This document shows positions 1 to 8,291 of a stretch of DNA of 40,503 nt, one piece after another. The translations under genes were made by a program, and so were the position numbers. Below the pieces are notes generated by a model. It saw only the letters and a program-made list of their open reading frames with translations. It was not told the origin of the DNA and ran no database searches. Numbering within the stretch: position 1 is the first letter of the stretch; each line of letters starts with the position of its first letter. The DNA is taken from the NCBI GenBank assembly GCA_023404675.1, contig JAEYAW010000006.1, forward strand, positions 1-40,503, given 5' to 3'. This stretch comes from Pseudomonadota bacterium. GTDB taxonomy: Bacteria > Pseudomonadota > Alphaproteobacteria > Rhizobiales > Xanthobacteraceae.

Positions 1-1
1 G

Positions 2-127
<126 letters not shown>

Positions 128-167
128 TCAAAGCGCGCTCCGTCTGCGCCCACCGTTTTGAAATTTG

Positions 168-193
168 CGCAAGTGCGGTGAACCGCACTTGCG
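168..193. repeat. Perfect 11-bp inverted repeat with TGAA loop
   Basis: Positions 168-178 (CGCAAGTGCGG) and 183-193 are exact reverse complements, separated by the four bases TGAA. The hairpin ends immediately before the tuf-tail remnant that starts at 194. There is no T-run after it, so it is not a standard terminator. It could be an mRNA-stabilising hairpin or part of a repeat family; the sequence does not decide. Confidence 0.7.
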
Positions 194-232
194 GTGGGCG
201 CCGACATCGTCGCCTCCATCATCATCGAGTGA
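194..232 (+). pseudogene. Degenerate duplicate of the tuf 3' end
   Basis: Read from 194 the codons give VGADIVASIIIE and stop TGA, which parallels the real EF-Tu end VGAGVVASIIE at 92-127. At DNA level the two share GGTGGGCGCCG, then ATCGTCGC/GTCGTCGC, and CATCGAGTGA, with a duplicated ATC codon in the remnant. There is no start codon or upstream EF-Tu sequence, so it cannot be a gene. It is most simply a leftover 3' end of an older tuf copy or a local duplication; which of these is inference. Confidence 0.6.
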
Positions 233-300
233 GACGCGAAAACGACCCGGCCGGCACAAAACTGTTCCGCCGGGACGGGACGCGCACTGAGCTGGGAAGC

Positions 301-326
301 GGGCTGCCCTCGGGCGGCCCGTTTTG
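301..326 (+). terminator. Rho-independent terminator of tuf
   Basis: GGGCTGCC (301-308), loop CTCG and GGCGGCCC (313-320) form an 8-bp stem with one G-U pair, followed by GTTTTG. It lies 174 bases after the tuf stop and before the tRNA-Trp promoter, so it would separate the two transcripts. Confidence 0.75.
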
Positions 327-408
327 CTTGCCGTCGGTCGTGCTGATGCGTTCCGGGCGGTGTCAAAATTGTCGAGCTGGATCTGTGATTTTCGCGACAA
401 AAAGGGGC

Positions 409-436
409 GTGACGAACCCGTTTGGCTTCGCTATAG
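409..436 (+). promoter_or_regulatory. Probable promoter of tRNA-Trp
   Basis: GTGACG at 409-414 (compare TTGACN) and CTATAG at 431-436, with a 16-base spacer, match the alphaproteobacterial housekeeping pattern TTGAC...CTATAT. The predicted start, near 443, is a few bases ahead of the tRNA 5' end at 449. It is supported by position and pattern only. Confidence 0.5.
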
Positions 437-448
437 AGAGCGACCGCT

Positions 449-524
449 AGGAGTGTAGCTCAATTGGTAGAGCACCGGTCTCCAAAACCGGGGGTCGCAG
501 GTTCGAGCCCTGCCACTCCTGCCA
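449..524 (+). tRNA. tRNA-Trp (anticodon CCA)
   Basis: This is a complete 76-base cloverleaf. The acceptor stem AGGAGTG (449-455) pairs with CACTCCT (514-520), the discriminator is G521, and CCA is encoded at 522-524. The anticodon stem CCGGT/ACCGG encloses loop CTCCAAA with anticodon CCA at 482-484. The T loop is TTCGAGC. tRNA-Trp directly upstream of secE is the usual order in this group, but here secE is about 11.3 kb away. Confidence 0.98.
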
Positions 525-569
525 GCGATCCTTCAATTTTTCGCACTGGATGAAACTGAGAAATCAGGG

Positions 570-2306
570 TCAAGGTGCGTGCACGGGGCGCCGTAGCCGT
601 CTTCCAATTTGCCCAAAAGCTGCTCTCCAAAAGCTGCTCTGTTCTTTTTGAAGCAATCGCTCTCGACCTGAGACAAAATAGCAGACCTTAAGATCATTTA
701 TTTTCTTAGGACTTCCGGGCGGAAGTGGAATGTTGAAGCCGTGATAGCCGTCTCCGATCCCGGCGTCCCGAAGATCGCCCCGACGGCGGCATGCAATACC
801 TTGCGCAAGTTCCCGGTTGGAACGTCGGTCTCTGACGACGATCGGCAGGCGTGTTTCCTTGCCGTGAGGAATCCAAGCCCAGCCGATCGCTCTCCCGTTT
901 CGGATGTGATCGAGGTTTCCCCGAGCGCTCATGTTGTCGCCCCGCATAGCCTCGGGAAAGTCGTCTTCCCGGCTCCCCGTGATGACGTGGTGTGAGCTTC
1001 GATAAAGTGTTTTGAAGATTTCTGCGTTGGCCAATTCCAGCGCTGTCTCGAGTTTTGCTCCGTGCCGATCTGTGTACCATTCAACGAAAGTTTCGACGAG
1101 TTCTCCGGCGTGATGGTTTGAAGGACCCACCTGTCCCGCCAGACAGCCGATGCAGCTATCAGGGTAGGACGACACGCGGACGCCGTTGCGGATTGCGCGA
1201 GATGCTGCACCATCCCAAACCTGCATGGCGTCCTTTTTGGTGACCGAGCCAAGATTGATGGGAGCGGAAAAACAACATGGCTTCGTGGTACCATCACGCG
1301 CGATGTACAATGATTTGAAGGGCTCCATGCAATAGAACGAACCGCTTTCCAATGCAGATATATTAAGGGCCTGAGCTGCTTGTCTTTCGTCGCCTTCCAG
1401 TTCTGGCATGGAGTAAGGTGTCGAGCTGCGGATTTGCGGCTTTGACAGCAACGGCAGAGCATCGAGAGGAATACCCGGTGCGCACGATGGCTGGCCTGCG
1501 CTTGTCGCGCTCAGGATATACTTCTCTGCAGACACATATACGCCCAACTGATCGCCAATGGCCTTGGCGCGTGCCACGATCTCCAACTCGCGCGCGGCCG
1601 GGAGGGAAACGTGATCGTGTAGTTCTGGCAGATGCTTCACAGCTTGCAGGGGCTTGAGCTGAATGACATTGGCTCCGGCCGCTCCCATCATCGAGACAAA
1701 CCGGTCGAAATGTTCGATGTGGTGTCTGAACCCCAGAGAGTTGACTTCGATAAGAGGATAGCGAGCGCCGCGCCTACGTTTTTCGGCTGCGAGCCGCTCT
1801 ATGTTGGACAGGACCTGCTCGAAATGACCGCCAATGTAGACGTTCTCATATTCGGCTTTGCTTGTTCCGGAAAAGCTGAATGTGACGCGGTGAACGGCCT
1901 CGTCGACCAGGAATGGCACCATATCGCCGTCGATATGCATGCCGTTTGTCGTGAAGGTCGCCATCGCTTCGAAGCTGCTCACGAGCGAAATCAATGAGCG
2001 AAACTCGGGGTGAATGGTTGCTTCACCATAGCCATTGCAATTCACGACCAGCGCGCCAGCAAGTGCGCTGTCGAGGTGACCACAGATTTCTTCCTGATTA
2101 AGAAAACCTCGCTTTCGTGACTGCAGAGTGTTGAAGCGATAGGCGCTTAACAAGGAAAACTCGGTGCACATTGCGCATCTGAGGTCGCAAAGATTACTGA
2201 CTTCAAGGAACAGTTCGAGAGGATTGGAAGGCTCAGGTTCACGTCCAGCGCAGAAATCGCTGTAAGATAGAATAGTGCGCAGTTTCGCGTCGCGATGGTT
2301 GCCCAT
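570..2306 (-). CDS. Radical SAM/SPASM protein with extra C-terminal domain
   Basis: This 578-residue protein has the radical SAM cluster motif CDLRCAMC (Cys40, Cys44, Cys47), which binds the 4Fe-4S cluster that cleaves S-adenosylmethionine. Further cysteines at 326, 344, 345, 385 and 388 (KPCCF, SCIGC) fit a SPASM/Twitch-type auxiliary cluster region. Residues about 468-550 form a separate module with GRAIGWAW, a DLRDAGIGDG segment and YHGFNIPLP; I have seen this pattern attached to glycosyltransferases and other polysaccharide-related proteins in rhizobia and methylobacteria. Start ATG 2306 is supported by GGAGGG four bases upstream. SPASM proteins modify peptides, other proteins or small molecules; no peptide precursor gene is evident nearby, so the substrate is unknown. 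It stands alone, converges on tRNA-Trp, and its upstream region is unusually AT-rich, hinting at acquired DNA. Confidence 0.88.
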   Translation of the reverse strand: MGNHRDAKLRTILSYSDFCAGREPEPSNPLELFLEVSNLCDLRCAMCTEFSLLSAYRFNTLQSRKRGFLNQEEICGHLDSALAGALVVNCNGYGEATIHPEFRSLISLVSSFEAMATFTTNGMHIDGDMVPFLVDEAVHRVTFSFSGTSKAEYENVYIGGHFEQVLSNIERLAAEKRRRGARYPLIEVNSLGFRHHIEHFDRFVSMMGAAGANVIQLKPLQAVKHLPELHDHVSLPAARELEIVARAKAIGDQLGVYVSAEKYILSATSAGQPSCAPGIPLDALPLLSKPQIRSSTPYSMPELEGDERQAAQALNISALESGSFYCMEPFKSLYIARDGTTKPCCFSAPINLGSVTKKDAMQVWDGAASRAIRNGVRVSSYPDSCIGCLAGQVGPSNHHAGELVETFVEWYTDRHGAKLETALELANAEIFKTLYRSSHHVITGSREDDFPEAMRGDNMSARGNLDHIRNGRAIGWAWIPHGKETRLPIVVRDRRSNRELAQGIACRRRGDLRDAGIGDGYHGFNIPLPPGSPKKINDLKVCYFVSGRERLLQKEQSSFWRAAFGQIGRRLRRPVHAP

Positions 2307-2390
2307 GAATCCCTCCGCCGGATCAGCTTAAGTGAGGAAGAAAGCGCCGCATTTTTCATGACTTGCGTTCACCCAAAATTGCGAAACTCT

Positions 2391-2419
2391 ATTGTTAGTA
2401 GCGAAAAAATTAATGACAA
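2391..2419 (-). promoter_or_regulatory. Possible promoter of the radical SAM gene
   Basis: On the minus strand TTGTCA (2414-2419) and AACAAT (2391-2396) are separated by 17 bases within an AT-rich stretch, about 85 bases ahead of the start codon. The -10 match is only moderate. No other element is evident in 2307-2560. Confidence 0.35.
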
Positions 2420-2560
2420 TAAAAAATTGCATACCTCATCTTTGACCGCGACGGTGACCTTTGGAAAACATTCTCCAGGTTGTTTCTCTCGGCGGTCGAC
2501 GGAATCGGTCGCCGGAAAAAGGGATTATTCAGGAGGAGCGGAGGAGTTCTCGCGCTTCGT

Positions 2561-3400
2561 TCAACTTTCTGGGAAAAACGGATACGGACCGGGAAACCGG
2601 CCGACCGGAACGCTCTCGCTGACGATTCCGCCGCGAATACCCTCACCCCGAACACCGTCGCCCGACGTATGATGCAGCAGGAAGCCGCCGGGCTCTCGCA
2701 TCAGATCCGGCGGGCCGTCCGGGCGATGGTCGAGCGCGACGGCATGAGCAGGCGAGGGCGCGATGATCATCGGCGTGCCGCGATGGCTGCTCATGATGGT
2801 GCGATGGACGTGCCCGAAGGCCAGCGTCAGCGGTGCGCGGTGGTTCGAGATCGCCGCGAACAGCGCCTCGCCGTTGCGCAGATTCTGCCGGTCCATGTGG
2901 ACGATCCCGGTCGGAAAGGGCGGGTGATGCATCGCTACCAGCGCGGGCACATCGGGCGCTTGCGCCAGCGTCTCGGCGAGCCACACCAGCGTTTCGGGCG
3001 CGAGTTCGCCGTGAGGGAAGCCGTCCACCAGCGTGTCGAGACCGATCACCCGCAGATCTGGAAACTCCAGCCGCCAGTTCACCGGACCGCTCGCGGGCAT
3101 GGTCGGCAGATCGGCGAACGCCGAACGCAGCGGCTCGCGCCGGTCGTGATTGCCGGGCACCACGGCCAGCGGCAGCGTGAGCCCGGACATGATCGAACGG
3201 AAGCGCCGGTACTCTTCCGGATCGCCGAAGTCGGTGAGGTCGCCGGAGACGATCACCGCGTCGATCGGCCCGATCATCGGCAGCAGCCGGGTGATGGTGG
3301 CGACAGCTTCTTGCAGCGCGGCGGCGGTATCCACCACGCCGTAGGCCAGCGTGCCGGGGCGGACGATGTGGGTGTCGGTGATCTGGATAATGCGGGTCAT
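2561..3400 (-). CDS. Calcineurin-like metallophosphoesterase (CpdA/class III phosphodiesterase type)
   Basis: The 279-residue protein carries the full metal-binding set of the class III cyclic-nucleotide-phosphodiesterase / calcineurin-like family: D9-x-H11 (ITDTHI), GDLTD (D54), GNHD (84-86), MHHPP (H158, H159) and GHVH (H197, H199). No signal peptide is seen, so it should act in the cytoplasm on a phosphodiester or phosphomonoester. Its ATG overlaps the stop of the upstream ATPase gene (ATGA, 3397-3400), so it is translationally coupled and the last gene of the importer operon. The coupling suggests that it hydrolyses whatever the transporter brings in, for example a glycerophosphodiester or a nucleotide; that is inference. 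cAMP hydrolysis, as in CpdA, is the alternative. Confidence 0.87.
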   Translation of the reverse strand: MTRIIQITDTHIVRPGTLAYGVVDTAAALQEAVATITRLLPMIGPIDAVIVSGDLTDFGDPEEYRRFRSIMSGLTLPLAVVPGNHDRREPLRSAFADLPTMPASGPVNWRLEFPDLRVIGLDTLVDGFPHGELAPETLVWLAETLAQAPDVPALVAMHHPPFPTGIVHMDRQNLRNGEALFAAISNHRAPLTLAFGHVHRTIMSSHRGTPMIIAPSPAHAVALDHRPDGPPDLMREPGGFLLHHTSGDGVRGEGIRGGIVSESVPVGRFPGPYPFFPES

Positions 3401-4473
3401 GCGGACTCTTGTACGTCGCGGGGCAGCAGCATGATATCGCGCGCGTCGATGGCGAGCGCGATGGTTTCGCCGGGGCGCGGCGGTGGCTGGTCGGTGATGT
3501 GAAACAGGATCGGCGCATCGGTGGCACCGGTGGCCGTGCCGAGATAGTGCGTGCCCTGAAACAGCACCGAGGCAAGGCTGGCCTTCAGCGTGATCTGATC
3601 CGAGGGCTTGGCAAGGCGCACGCGTTCGGGCCGCGCGAAAGCTTCGACATCGGCGGAAGCCGGACCTGCGAGCGATAACGGGCCGCCGGGCAGATGAAGC
3701 CGGTCGGCCTCGATGCGCCCGCCCAGACGATTGGCGCCGCCGACGAATGTCGCGACGAAGCCCGTTTTCGGATTGCGATAGACGGCCTCGGCGGTATCGA
3801 TCTGCAAAACCTTGCCATGACTCATGACGCAGACGCGATCGGCGATCGCCATGGCCTCGGCCTGATCGTGGGTGACGAAAATCGCGGTGATCGAGAACTG
3901 CCGCAGCAGCGCGGCGAGTTCGTTGCGCAACTGATCGCGCAGTGCGGCATCGAGCGCGGACAGCGGCTCGTCCAGCAGCAGCACGCGCGGCTGCGGCGCG
4001 ACGGCGCGGGCGAGCGCCACGCGCTGGCGCTGGCCGCCGGAGAGCTGGGCGATGTTGCGTTCGGCGAAGCGCGTCAGCTGGCAGAACTGCATCAGCCGCT
4101 CGACCCGCTCGTTCGTTTCGCTGGCCACAACGCCTTTCACTTTCAGACCATAGGCGATGTTCTGCCGCACGCTCATGTTGGGGAACAGCGCGTAGGACTG
4201 GAACACCATGCCGACCGAGCGCTTCTCGATCGGCACGCGCGTCACGTCGTCATTGTCGAAGAAGACGCGTCCGCCTGCGTCGGCGTTCTCCAGCCCGGCG
4301 ATGATTCGCAGCATGGTGGTCTTGCCGCAGCCCGACGGGCCGAGCAGCGCTAGAATTTCTCCGGGCTCGACCTGAAGCGAGGTCGCCTGCAGCGCGCGCG
4401 TGCCGTCGGCAAAGGTCTTGCCGCAGCCGTCGAGCCTGATCTGCGTTCCGGATGCCTGCATGCCTTGTGTCAC
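3397..4473 (-). CDS. ABC importer ATP-binding protein (PotA/FbpC/UgpC type)
   Basis: The protein energises the importer encoded upstream. Counted from GTG 4473 it has Walker A GPSGCGKT (45-52), Q-loop Q92, signature LSGGQ (144-148), Walker B LLLDEP (165-170), the H-loop VTHDQAEAM near 202 and a C-terminal regulatory (TOBE-like) region with FARPERVRL. This is the layout of spermidine, iron and glycerol-phosphate importer ATPases. The start is chosen as GTG 4473 because it overlaps the permease stop as GTGA; ATG 4461, four codons later, is the alternative. The stop overlaps the phosphoesterase start. An open frame extends much further upstream but is a shadow of the permease gene. Confidence 0.9.
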   Translation of the reverse strand: MTQGMQASGTQIRLDGCGKTFADGTRALQATSLQVEPGEILALLGPSGCGKTTMLRIIAGLENADAGGRVFFDNDDVTRVPIEKRSVGMVFQSYALFPNMSVRQNIAYGLKVKGVVASETNERVERLMQFCQLTRFAERNIAQLSGGQRQRVALARAVAPQPRVLLLDEPLSALDAALRDQLRNELAALLRQFSITAIFVTHDQAEAMAIADRVCVMSHGKVLQIDTAEAVYRNPKTGFVATFVGGANRLGGRIEADRLHLPGGPLSLAGPASADVEAFARPERVRLAKPSDQITLKASLASVLFQGTHYLGTATGATDAPILFHITDQPPPRPGETIALAIDARDIMLLPRDVQESA

Positions 4474-5270
4474 GGTTTTGATCCGCCTGCCTGCGCCCGC
4501 GCGGCGACCCATTGCATCAGGGTCAGCAGCGGAACGATGATGATGAAGAAGATCAGCGTATAGGCCGACGCGATCTCGAGCCGCATCGAGGCATAGCTGT
4601 CGGCGAGGCCCACCGGGAGCGTTTTGGTATAGGGGGTGTGCAGCATCCAGGTGAGATTGAACTCGCCGATCGAGAGCGTCACCACGGTGAGCGCGCCGGC
4701 CAGGATTCCCGGGCGTGCGTTCGGCAGCACGATGTCCCAGAACCGCCGCCAGCTTCCCGCCCCTAACGAGGCCGCGCCTTCTTCCAGAGTCTTGAGATCG
4801 ATCAGGGAGAGCACCGCCATCACCGAGCGGATCATGAACGGCAGCGTGTAGAGCACGTGGCCGACCAGAATGAACAGCCACGAGGCGCGAAAGCCGCGAT
4901 AGGAGCCATAAAGCTGAAGCAGCGCGAGCGCCAGCGCCAGCCCCGGGACCGCGACCGGCAGCGCCACGAACTCCTCGATGATGCGTGCGCCGATGCCGCG
5001 CCAGCGCACCAATGCATAAGCTGCCGGAACGCCGATCACGATGGTCGTGGCGAGGCAGGCGAGGGCGATCCCGATCGAGAGCCAAATGCTCGCGGCATAA
5101 AGCTGCCAGACCTGTGCGAGCCAGTTCAGCGTTAGCCCGGAAGAAATTCCGCGAAAATAGTTGACCGTGAGGCCCGCCAGAACCGACTGGATCGCCGGCA
5201 CCAGCATGAAGGCGCAGGCGATTACCGTGATCGTCGCCTGCGCGGTGGTGAGATAGGTTCGTCCTGTCAT
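4470..5270 (-). CDS. ABC importer permease (second)
   Basis: This is a 266-residue integral membrane protein with about six hydrophobic segments and the binding-protein-dependent permease loop EEGAASLGAGSWRRFW...LPNARPG (EAA motif, around residues 165-195), which contacts the ATPase. It belongs to the family of FbpB/PotC/PhnV-like permeases. Start ATG 5270 follows the other permease by three bases, and its stop overlaps the ATPase start, so it is made as part of one operon. It should form a heterodimeric channel with the 5274-6089 protein in the inner membrane. Confidence 0.9.
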   Translation of the reverse strand: MTGRTYLTTAQATITVIACAFMLVPAIQSVLAGLTVNYFRGISSGLTLNWLAQVWQLYAASIWLSIGIALACLATTIVIGVPAAYALVRWRGIGARIIEEFVALPVAVPGLALALALLQLYGSYRGFRASWLFILVGHVLYTLPFMIRSVMAVLSLIDLKTLEEGAASLGAGSWRRFWDIVLPNARPGILAGALTVVTLSIGEFNLTWMLHTPYTKTLPVGLADSYASMRLEIASAYTLIFFIIIVPLLTLMQWVAARAQAGGSKP

Positions 5271-5273
5271 GGA

Positions 5274-6089
5274 TCACCCGGCCGCTGCGACGGAGCCCCC
5301 GGCAAGGGAGCGTGCGATGAACAGACAGAGCCACGTGACGACGCCGAGCAGTACCGACAGCGCGCAGGCCATGGCGACATTCGCCGCCAGCGTGAACTCG
5401 GTGTAGATCGCCATCGGCAGCACGTCGATATTGGTGGCCAGCGTGAAGGCCGTGCCGAACGCGCCCATGGAGGTCGCGAACACGATGGCGCCGGCGGCGA
5501 TCAATGCGGGCGCAAGGCCCGGCAGGATCACGTCGACGACGACGCGGTAGGCGGAGGCGCCGAGCGCGCGCGCGGCGTCCTCCAGATCGCGGTCGAGTTT
5601 TTCGGTCGCCGCCATCACCGTCAGCAGCACGCGCGGCAGCGAGAAGTAGAGATAGCCGACGAACAGCCCGAGCGAGGAATAGGCGAACACGGCGCGGGTA
5701 TTGAATACCTCCCGCGCGATGTCGTTGACCAGTCCCTGACGGCCGCCGAGCAGGATAACGAGGAAGCCGACCACGACGCCCGGAAAGGCGAGCGGAAAAG
5801 TGAGGCAGGCGATCAGAAAGCCGCGCCCGAAGAAACGGTGCCGCGCGAGGAACAGGCCGGCGGTCGTCGCGATCGCCAGCGATGCGGCGGTCACCAGCAG
5901 CGACACCATCACCGTGTTGACGAGCGTGCCGAGGTAGCGGGCATTGGTGAGGATATCGAGATAGATCGCCCAGCCACGCGCGCCCGATGCGGAGGAGGCG
6001 ACGAGGCGCACCAACGGCAGCGCCAGAAAGGCCAGTGCGAATGCGGCCAGTGGCGCAAGCCAGATCAGCAGGGTTCGGTTGCGGGACAT
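5274..6089 (-). CDS. ABC importer permease (first)
   Basis: This 271-residue permease has a hydrophobic N-terminal helix, several further membrane segments and the EAA loop LEDAARALGASAYRVV..ILPGLAP, which docks on the ATPase. It is the partner of the next permease, three bases downstream. A 60-base gap containing a perfect 10-bp hairpin separates it from the binding-protein gene upstream. The family includes iron(III), spermidine/putrescine and 2-aminoethylphosphonate importers; sequence alone does not fix the substrate. Confidence 0.9.
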   Translation of the reverse strand: MSRNRTLLIWLAPLAAFALAFLALPLVRLVASSASGARGWAIYLDILTNARYLGTLVNTVMVSLLVTAASLAIATTAGLFLARHRFFGRGFLIACLTFPLAFPGVVVGFLVILLGGRQGLVNDIAREVFNTRAVFAYSSLGLFVGYLYFSLPRVLLTVMAATEKLDRDLEDAARALGASAYRVVVDVILPGLAPALIAAGAIVFATSMGAFGTAFTLATNIDVLPMAIYTEFTLAANVAMACALSVLLGVVTWLCLFIARSLAGGSVAAAG

Positions 6090-6103
6090 TGGGGTGATCC
6101 GGA

Positions 6104-6131
6104 GAGGAAGGCCGGGGCTGCGGCCTTCCTC
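6104..6131 (-). other. Intercistronic hairpin between binding-protein and permease genes
   Basis: 6104-6113 (GAGGAAGGCC) and 6122-6131 are exact reverse complements with an 8-base loop. No T-run follows. Hairpins at this place in importer operons commonly protect the upstream binding-protein message from 3' decay, giving more binding protein than permease; that role here is inferred from position. Confidence 0.7.
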
Positions 6132-6149
6132 TGTTTGGAGGCGGTTACG

Positions 6150-7178
6150 TTACTTGACCTGCGAGAGATAGCGCTCGCCGAAGCCCTTCTGGACCTGCTC
6201 CATCCTGGCATAGTCCACCGGCCTGGCGCGGGCATAATCGCTGTCGGGCAGGAAGCGAGCGGCGATCTCTTCCGGCAGCTTCACCGGGCGGGCGGGTTTC
6301 AGATAGGCGTTGGCCCAGATCGCCTGACCTTCGTCGGAGACGACGAAGTCGAGGATTTTGCGCGCCGCTTCGGGGTTCGGATCGTTCGCCACCTGGCTCA
6401 TGACGTAGGGCACCGCGATGGTGCCTTCGCACGGCAGCACGAATTCGAACTTGCCGCCTTCGGTGTATTTCGCGCGGTAGGCGTTGAAGTCGTAGTCGAA
6501 CAGGATCGGAATCTCGCCGGACACGACGCGCGCGTAGGAGGTCTGCTTCGGCACGATCGCGCCATTGGCGGCGAGCTTCTTGAAGAAGGCGATGGCCGGA
6601 TCGAAATTGTCGAGAGTGCCGCCCATGGCCTGATTGACGGCGACCGCGCCGGCATAGCCGACGAAGGCGCTCGACGGATCGAGATAGCCGGTCATGCCCG
6701 CATAGTCGGGCTTCAGCAGATCGGCCCAGCAGGCCGGGACCGGCTTGCCGCCGAGCGCATCCTTGTTCACGAACAGACCCATGGTGCCGTAGTGCACGGC
6801 GAACCAGCGGCCCTGCGGATCTTTCAGTCCCTCGGGAATTTCGTCGAAGCCTTTCGGCTTGTAAGCCGTGACCAGACCGTCATTGGCGGCCTTGATGCCG
6901 AACGTGACGCCGTAATAGACGACGTCCGCGACCGGCGCGTTTTTCTCGGCGATGATCTGCGCCATGCTCTGGCCCGAGTTCTTGTTGTCCTCGGGGACGC
7001 TGATGCCGAGCCGCTCACGGATCTTCTTCAGCATGGTGCCCCAGTCCGCCCACTGTGGCGGGCAATTGTAGCAAACGGCCCTGTTCTCCTGCGCGGAGGC
7101 GGTGACGGCCGTGAACGGTGTGGTCTGTAGGGCTAGCGCAAGACCGGCTGCATAGACCATCGCTGGAATATGTTTCAT
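6150..7178 (-). CDS. Periplasmic substrate-binding protein of the ABC importer
   Basis: The 342-residue product has a Sec signal peptide (cleavage likely after ASA, residue 29) and the look of a family 1/6/8 binding protein of the iron, thiamine, spermidine and aminoethylphosphonate group: GLFVNKDAL, CWADLLKPDYAGMTGYLDPSS, and a C-terminal EAARKILDFVVSDEGQ. Two cysteines sit just after the cleavage site (CYNC). It captures the substrate in the periplasm for the permeases downstream. Its ATG overlaps the stop of the lacI-type gene (ATGA, 7175-7178), so regulator and transporter are co-translated. The substrate is not readable; the phosphoesterase at the operon end points towards an organophosphate. 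Confidence 0.9.
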   Translation of the reverse strand: MKHIPAMVYAAGLALALQTTPFTAVTASAQENRAVCYNCPPQWADWGTMLKKIRERLGISVPEDNKNSGQSMAQIIAEKNAPVADVVYYGVTFGIKAANDGLVTAYKPKGFDEIPEGLKDPQGRWFAVHYGTMGLFVNKDALGGKPVPACWADLLKPDYAGMTGYLDPSSAFVGYAGAVAVNQAMGGTLDNFDPAIAFFKKLAANGAIVPKQTSYARVVSGEIPILFDYDFNAYRAKYTEGGKFEFVLPCEGTIAVPYVMSQVANDPNPEAARKILDFVVSDEGQAIWANAYLKPARPVKLPEEIAARFLPDSDYARARPVDYARMEQVQKGFGERYLSQVK

Positions 7179-8269
7179 TGCGTGAGCTTCCTGGTCGCTG
7201 GTTGAGGTTCAAAAGGTGAGGTGTCCCGACGCCCGGGATCGGCCGGCACGTCGATCCCGACCCGCCGCCTGCCAAGGCTGGCGCCGGAGCGAAAGTGAAA
7301 GGGCAGGTGAACCTGCCGCGGGACCACCGGCCTGCCTTCGGTGATCGCGGCGATGACGCTGGCAGCGGCGCGCCGCCCCATCTCCGCGTTCGGCGTGACG
7401 ATGGTGGCAAGCGTCGGCTCGACCAGTTCGCCCGCGTCGATGCCGTCGAAGCCGACGATGCTGATATCGTCCGGCACGCTTCGATGGCGTCGGCGCAGGG
7501 CGCGGATGCAGGCGAGCGCGACGAGATCGTTCGATGCGAAAATGGCGGTGATGCCGGGATCGCTGGCGAGCATCTCGCCGATCCTGTTATCGAGGTCGTC
7601 CTGCGTGCCGGCGACTTCGACGACCATCGGCTCCGGCGCGCCTTGCGCGAGCAGCGCGGTGCGCAGGCCTTCGAAGCGCATGCGCGAGCGCTCCGACGCA
7701 CGGAAGTTCAGCGCCACGAAGCCAACGGTTTCGTGCCCCTGTTTCCGTAGGGCGTCGGCGACCAGCGCTGCCGCCGCGACGTTGTCGACGCCGACGCTGG
7801 GCACGGCGCGATCCGGCTGGTTGAACATCAGGCAGTAGGGGATCGCGTGGCTGTCGAGATAGTCGAGCGCCATGCTGTCGTTGGGATTGGCGACCGTCAG
7901 GATCGCGCCGTCGACGCCCTTTGCCACGAGCGTGCGAACCGCCTCGATCTCGCTGTCCTCGCCGTAGTTCACGCAAGCCAGCAGGATCTGATATCCGGCT
8001 GCGTTGGCTTCCCGTTGCACGCCTTCGATCGCCATCGCGAAGACATCGTTGCGCAGCGAGGGCACCAGAACGGCGAGGGTGCGCGAGCGCCGGCTTTGCA
8101 GTGAACGGCCGAGTTCGTTGAATTCGAAGCCGAGGTCCTTCGCGGCTGCCAGCACGCGTTCGCGCACGGCTTCGCTCGCCGGACCGGAATTGTTCAGGAC
8201 GCGGCTGACCGACGCGACACCGCATCCGGCGCGTTCGGCGACATCCCTGATGGTGATACGGGTTGACAA
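7175..8269 (-). CDS. LacI/GalR-family transcriptional regulator
   Basis: The protein (364 aa) has the N-terminal LacI helix-turn-helix TIRDVAERAGCGVASVSRVL (residues 6-25) with the hinge after it, then a periplasmic-binding-protein-like effector domain (TLAVLVPSLRNDVFAM ... IVGFDGIDAGELVEP). The open frame runs upstream to 8308, but that would place the operator at 8292-8305 inside the coding sequence. TTG 8269 gives the usual family N-terminus, has GAGG seven bases upstream and leaves the operator in the leader, so it is preferred. It is the first gene of the importer operon and probably represses it until a ligand binds. Confidence 0.88.
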   Translation of the reverse strand: MSTRITIRDVAERAGCGVASVSRVLNNSGPASEAVRERVLAAAKDLGFEFNELGRSLQSRRSRTLAVLVPSLRNDVFAMAIEGVQREANAAGYQILLACVNYGEDSEIEAVRTLVAKGVDGAILTVANPNDSMALDYLDSHAIPYCLMFNQPDRAVPSVGVDNVAAAALVADALRKQGHETVGFVALNFRASERSRMRFEGLRTALLAQGAPEPMVVEVAGTQDDLDNRIGEMLASDPGITAIFASNDLVALACIRALRRRHRSVPDDISIVGFDGIDAGELVEPTLATIVTPNAEMGRRAAASVIAAITEGRPVVPRQVHLPFHFRSGASLGRRRVGIDVPADPGRRDTSPFEPQPATRKLTQ

Positions 8270-8291
8270 GTTGTGGCCTCGTTCCCGGAAT

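Larger units (their letters stand above)
128..448. other. Intergenic region tuf to tRNA-Trp
   Basis: This 321-base stretch has no convincing gene. It holds a perfect 11-bp inverted repeat (168-193), a degenerate copy of the tuf 3' end (194-232), a terminator (301-326) and a likely tRNA promoter (409-436). Short open frames here have no recognisable product. Confidence 0.7.

Noticed and set aside
2410..2660. Overlapping small open frames near 2410-2660 on both strands
   Set aside because: They lie in an AT-rich control region or over the phosphoesterase end, with no supporting start signal or family resemblance.
3397..5334. 645-residue frame covering ATPase and permease
   Set aside because: The part above 4473 is out of frame with the permease, which is clearly real, so the ATPase starts at 4473 or 4461.
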